The position numbers and the translations under genes are program-made. The notes beneath the pieces were generated by a model. The model had not been told where the DNA came from. It worked only from the letters and a program-made list of their open reading frames with translations, and did not search any database. From Acidobacteriaceae bacterium (lineage in GTDB: Bacteria > Acidobacteriota > Terriglobia > Terriglobales > Acidobacteriaceae): a stretch of 5,044 nt of DNA. Location: positions 127-5,170 of the forward strand of contig PLUJ01000253.1 in assembly GCA_003165455.1 (NCBI GenBank), given 5' to 3'. Positions 4,991-5,044 of this stretch are shown here, one piece after another (position 1 is the stretch's first letter; every line of letters starts with the position of its first letter).

Positions 4991-5044
4991 ATGGCAGGCG
5001 CCGCTCTCACGGTTTTCGGACCGCAAATCAATTTCCCTCAGGAC
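4991..5044 (+). CDS. Start of an unidentified plus-strand gene (cut by window edge)
   Basis: Eighteen codons are visible, MAGAALTVFGPQINFPQD, running open to the window end. The start is supported by AGGAGG at 4981-4986, four nt before the ATG, which is a strong though close Shine-Dalgarno sequence. The gene diverges from hfq. The peptide is too short to assign to a family, and it shows neither a clear signal peptide nor a nucleotide-binding motif. I do not recognise it. Confidence 0.7.
   Translation, partial: MAGAALTVFGPQINFPQD

Overview
This window is ordinary, chromosomal and housekeeping. Almost everything is encoded on the minus strand. I think it comes from an Acidobacteriota-like bacterium. 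That is inference, based on moderately high GC, two different b-type ATP synthase subunits (one with a secretion-type leader and low-complexity linker), a long HflX, and an Hfq with an Ala/Ser/Pro tail. No marker gene confirms it. I see no rRNA, tRNA, CRISPR array, insertion sequence, prophage or defence genes, and no convincing undescribed system. The points of interest are in the spacers and in protein architecture.

Read in the direction of transcription (right to left), the first unit is hfq (4655-4344) then hflX (4332-2803). They are 11 bp apart, and the hflX ribosome-binding site overlaps the hfq stop codon. A good sigma70-like promoter lies at 4829-4857, with a perfect inverted repeat at the predicted start of transcription. 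This gives hfq a leader of about 165 nt with two strong hairpins. HflX is a ribosome-splitting GTPase and Hfq an RNA chaperone. Their linkage is known from other bacteria, but the usual partner miaA is not immediately upstream.

A 280-bp spacer (2523-2802) follows. It holds a compact hairpin across the hflX stop codon, a possible 23-codon ORF with a perfect Shine-Dalgarno sequence, and a promoter for the next unit.

The second unit is an F1Fo ATP synthase cluster: b (2522-2064), b' (2025-1162), delta/atpH (1158-622) and alpha/atpA (515 to beyond the left edge). The two b-type subunits form the peripheral stalk, delta joins it to the top of F1, and alpha is part of the catalytic hexamer. The a and c subunit genes are not next to this cluster, so the Fo genes are split. 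Two of its spacers (516-621 and 2026-2063) carry short 7-bp-period repeats.

At the right edge a divergent plus-strand gene begins at 4991 with a good ribosome-binding site. Only 18 codons are visible and I cannot identify it. The region 4656-4990 has no convincing gene and holds the divergent promoters and the hfq leader.
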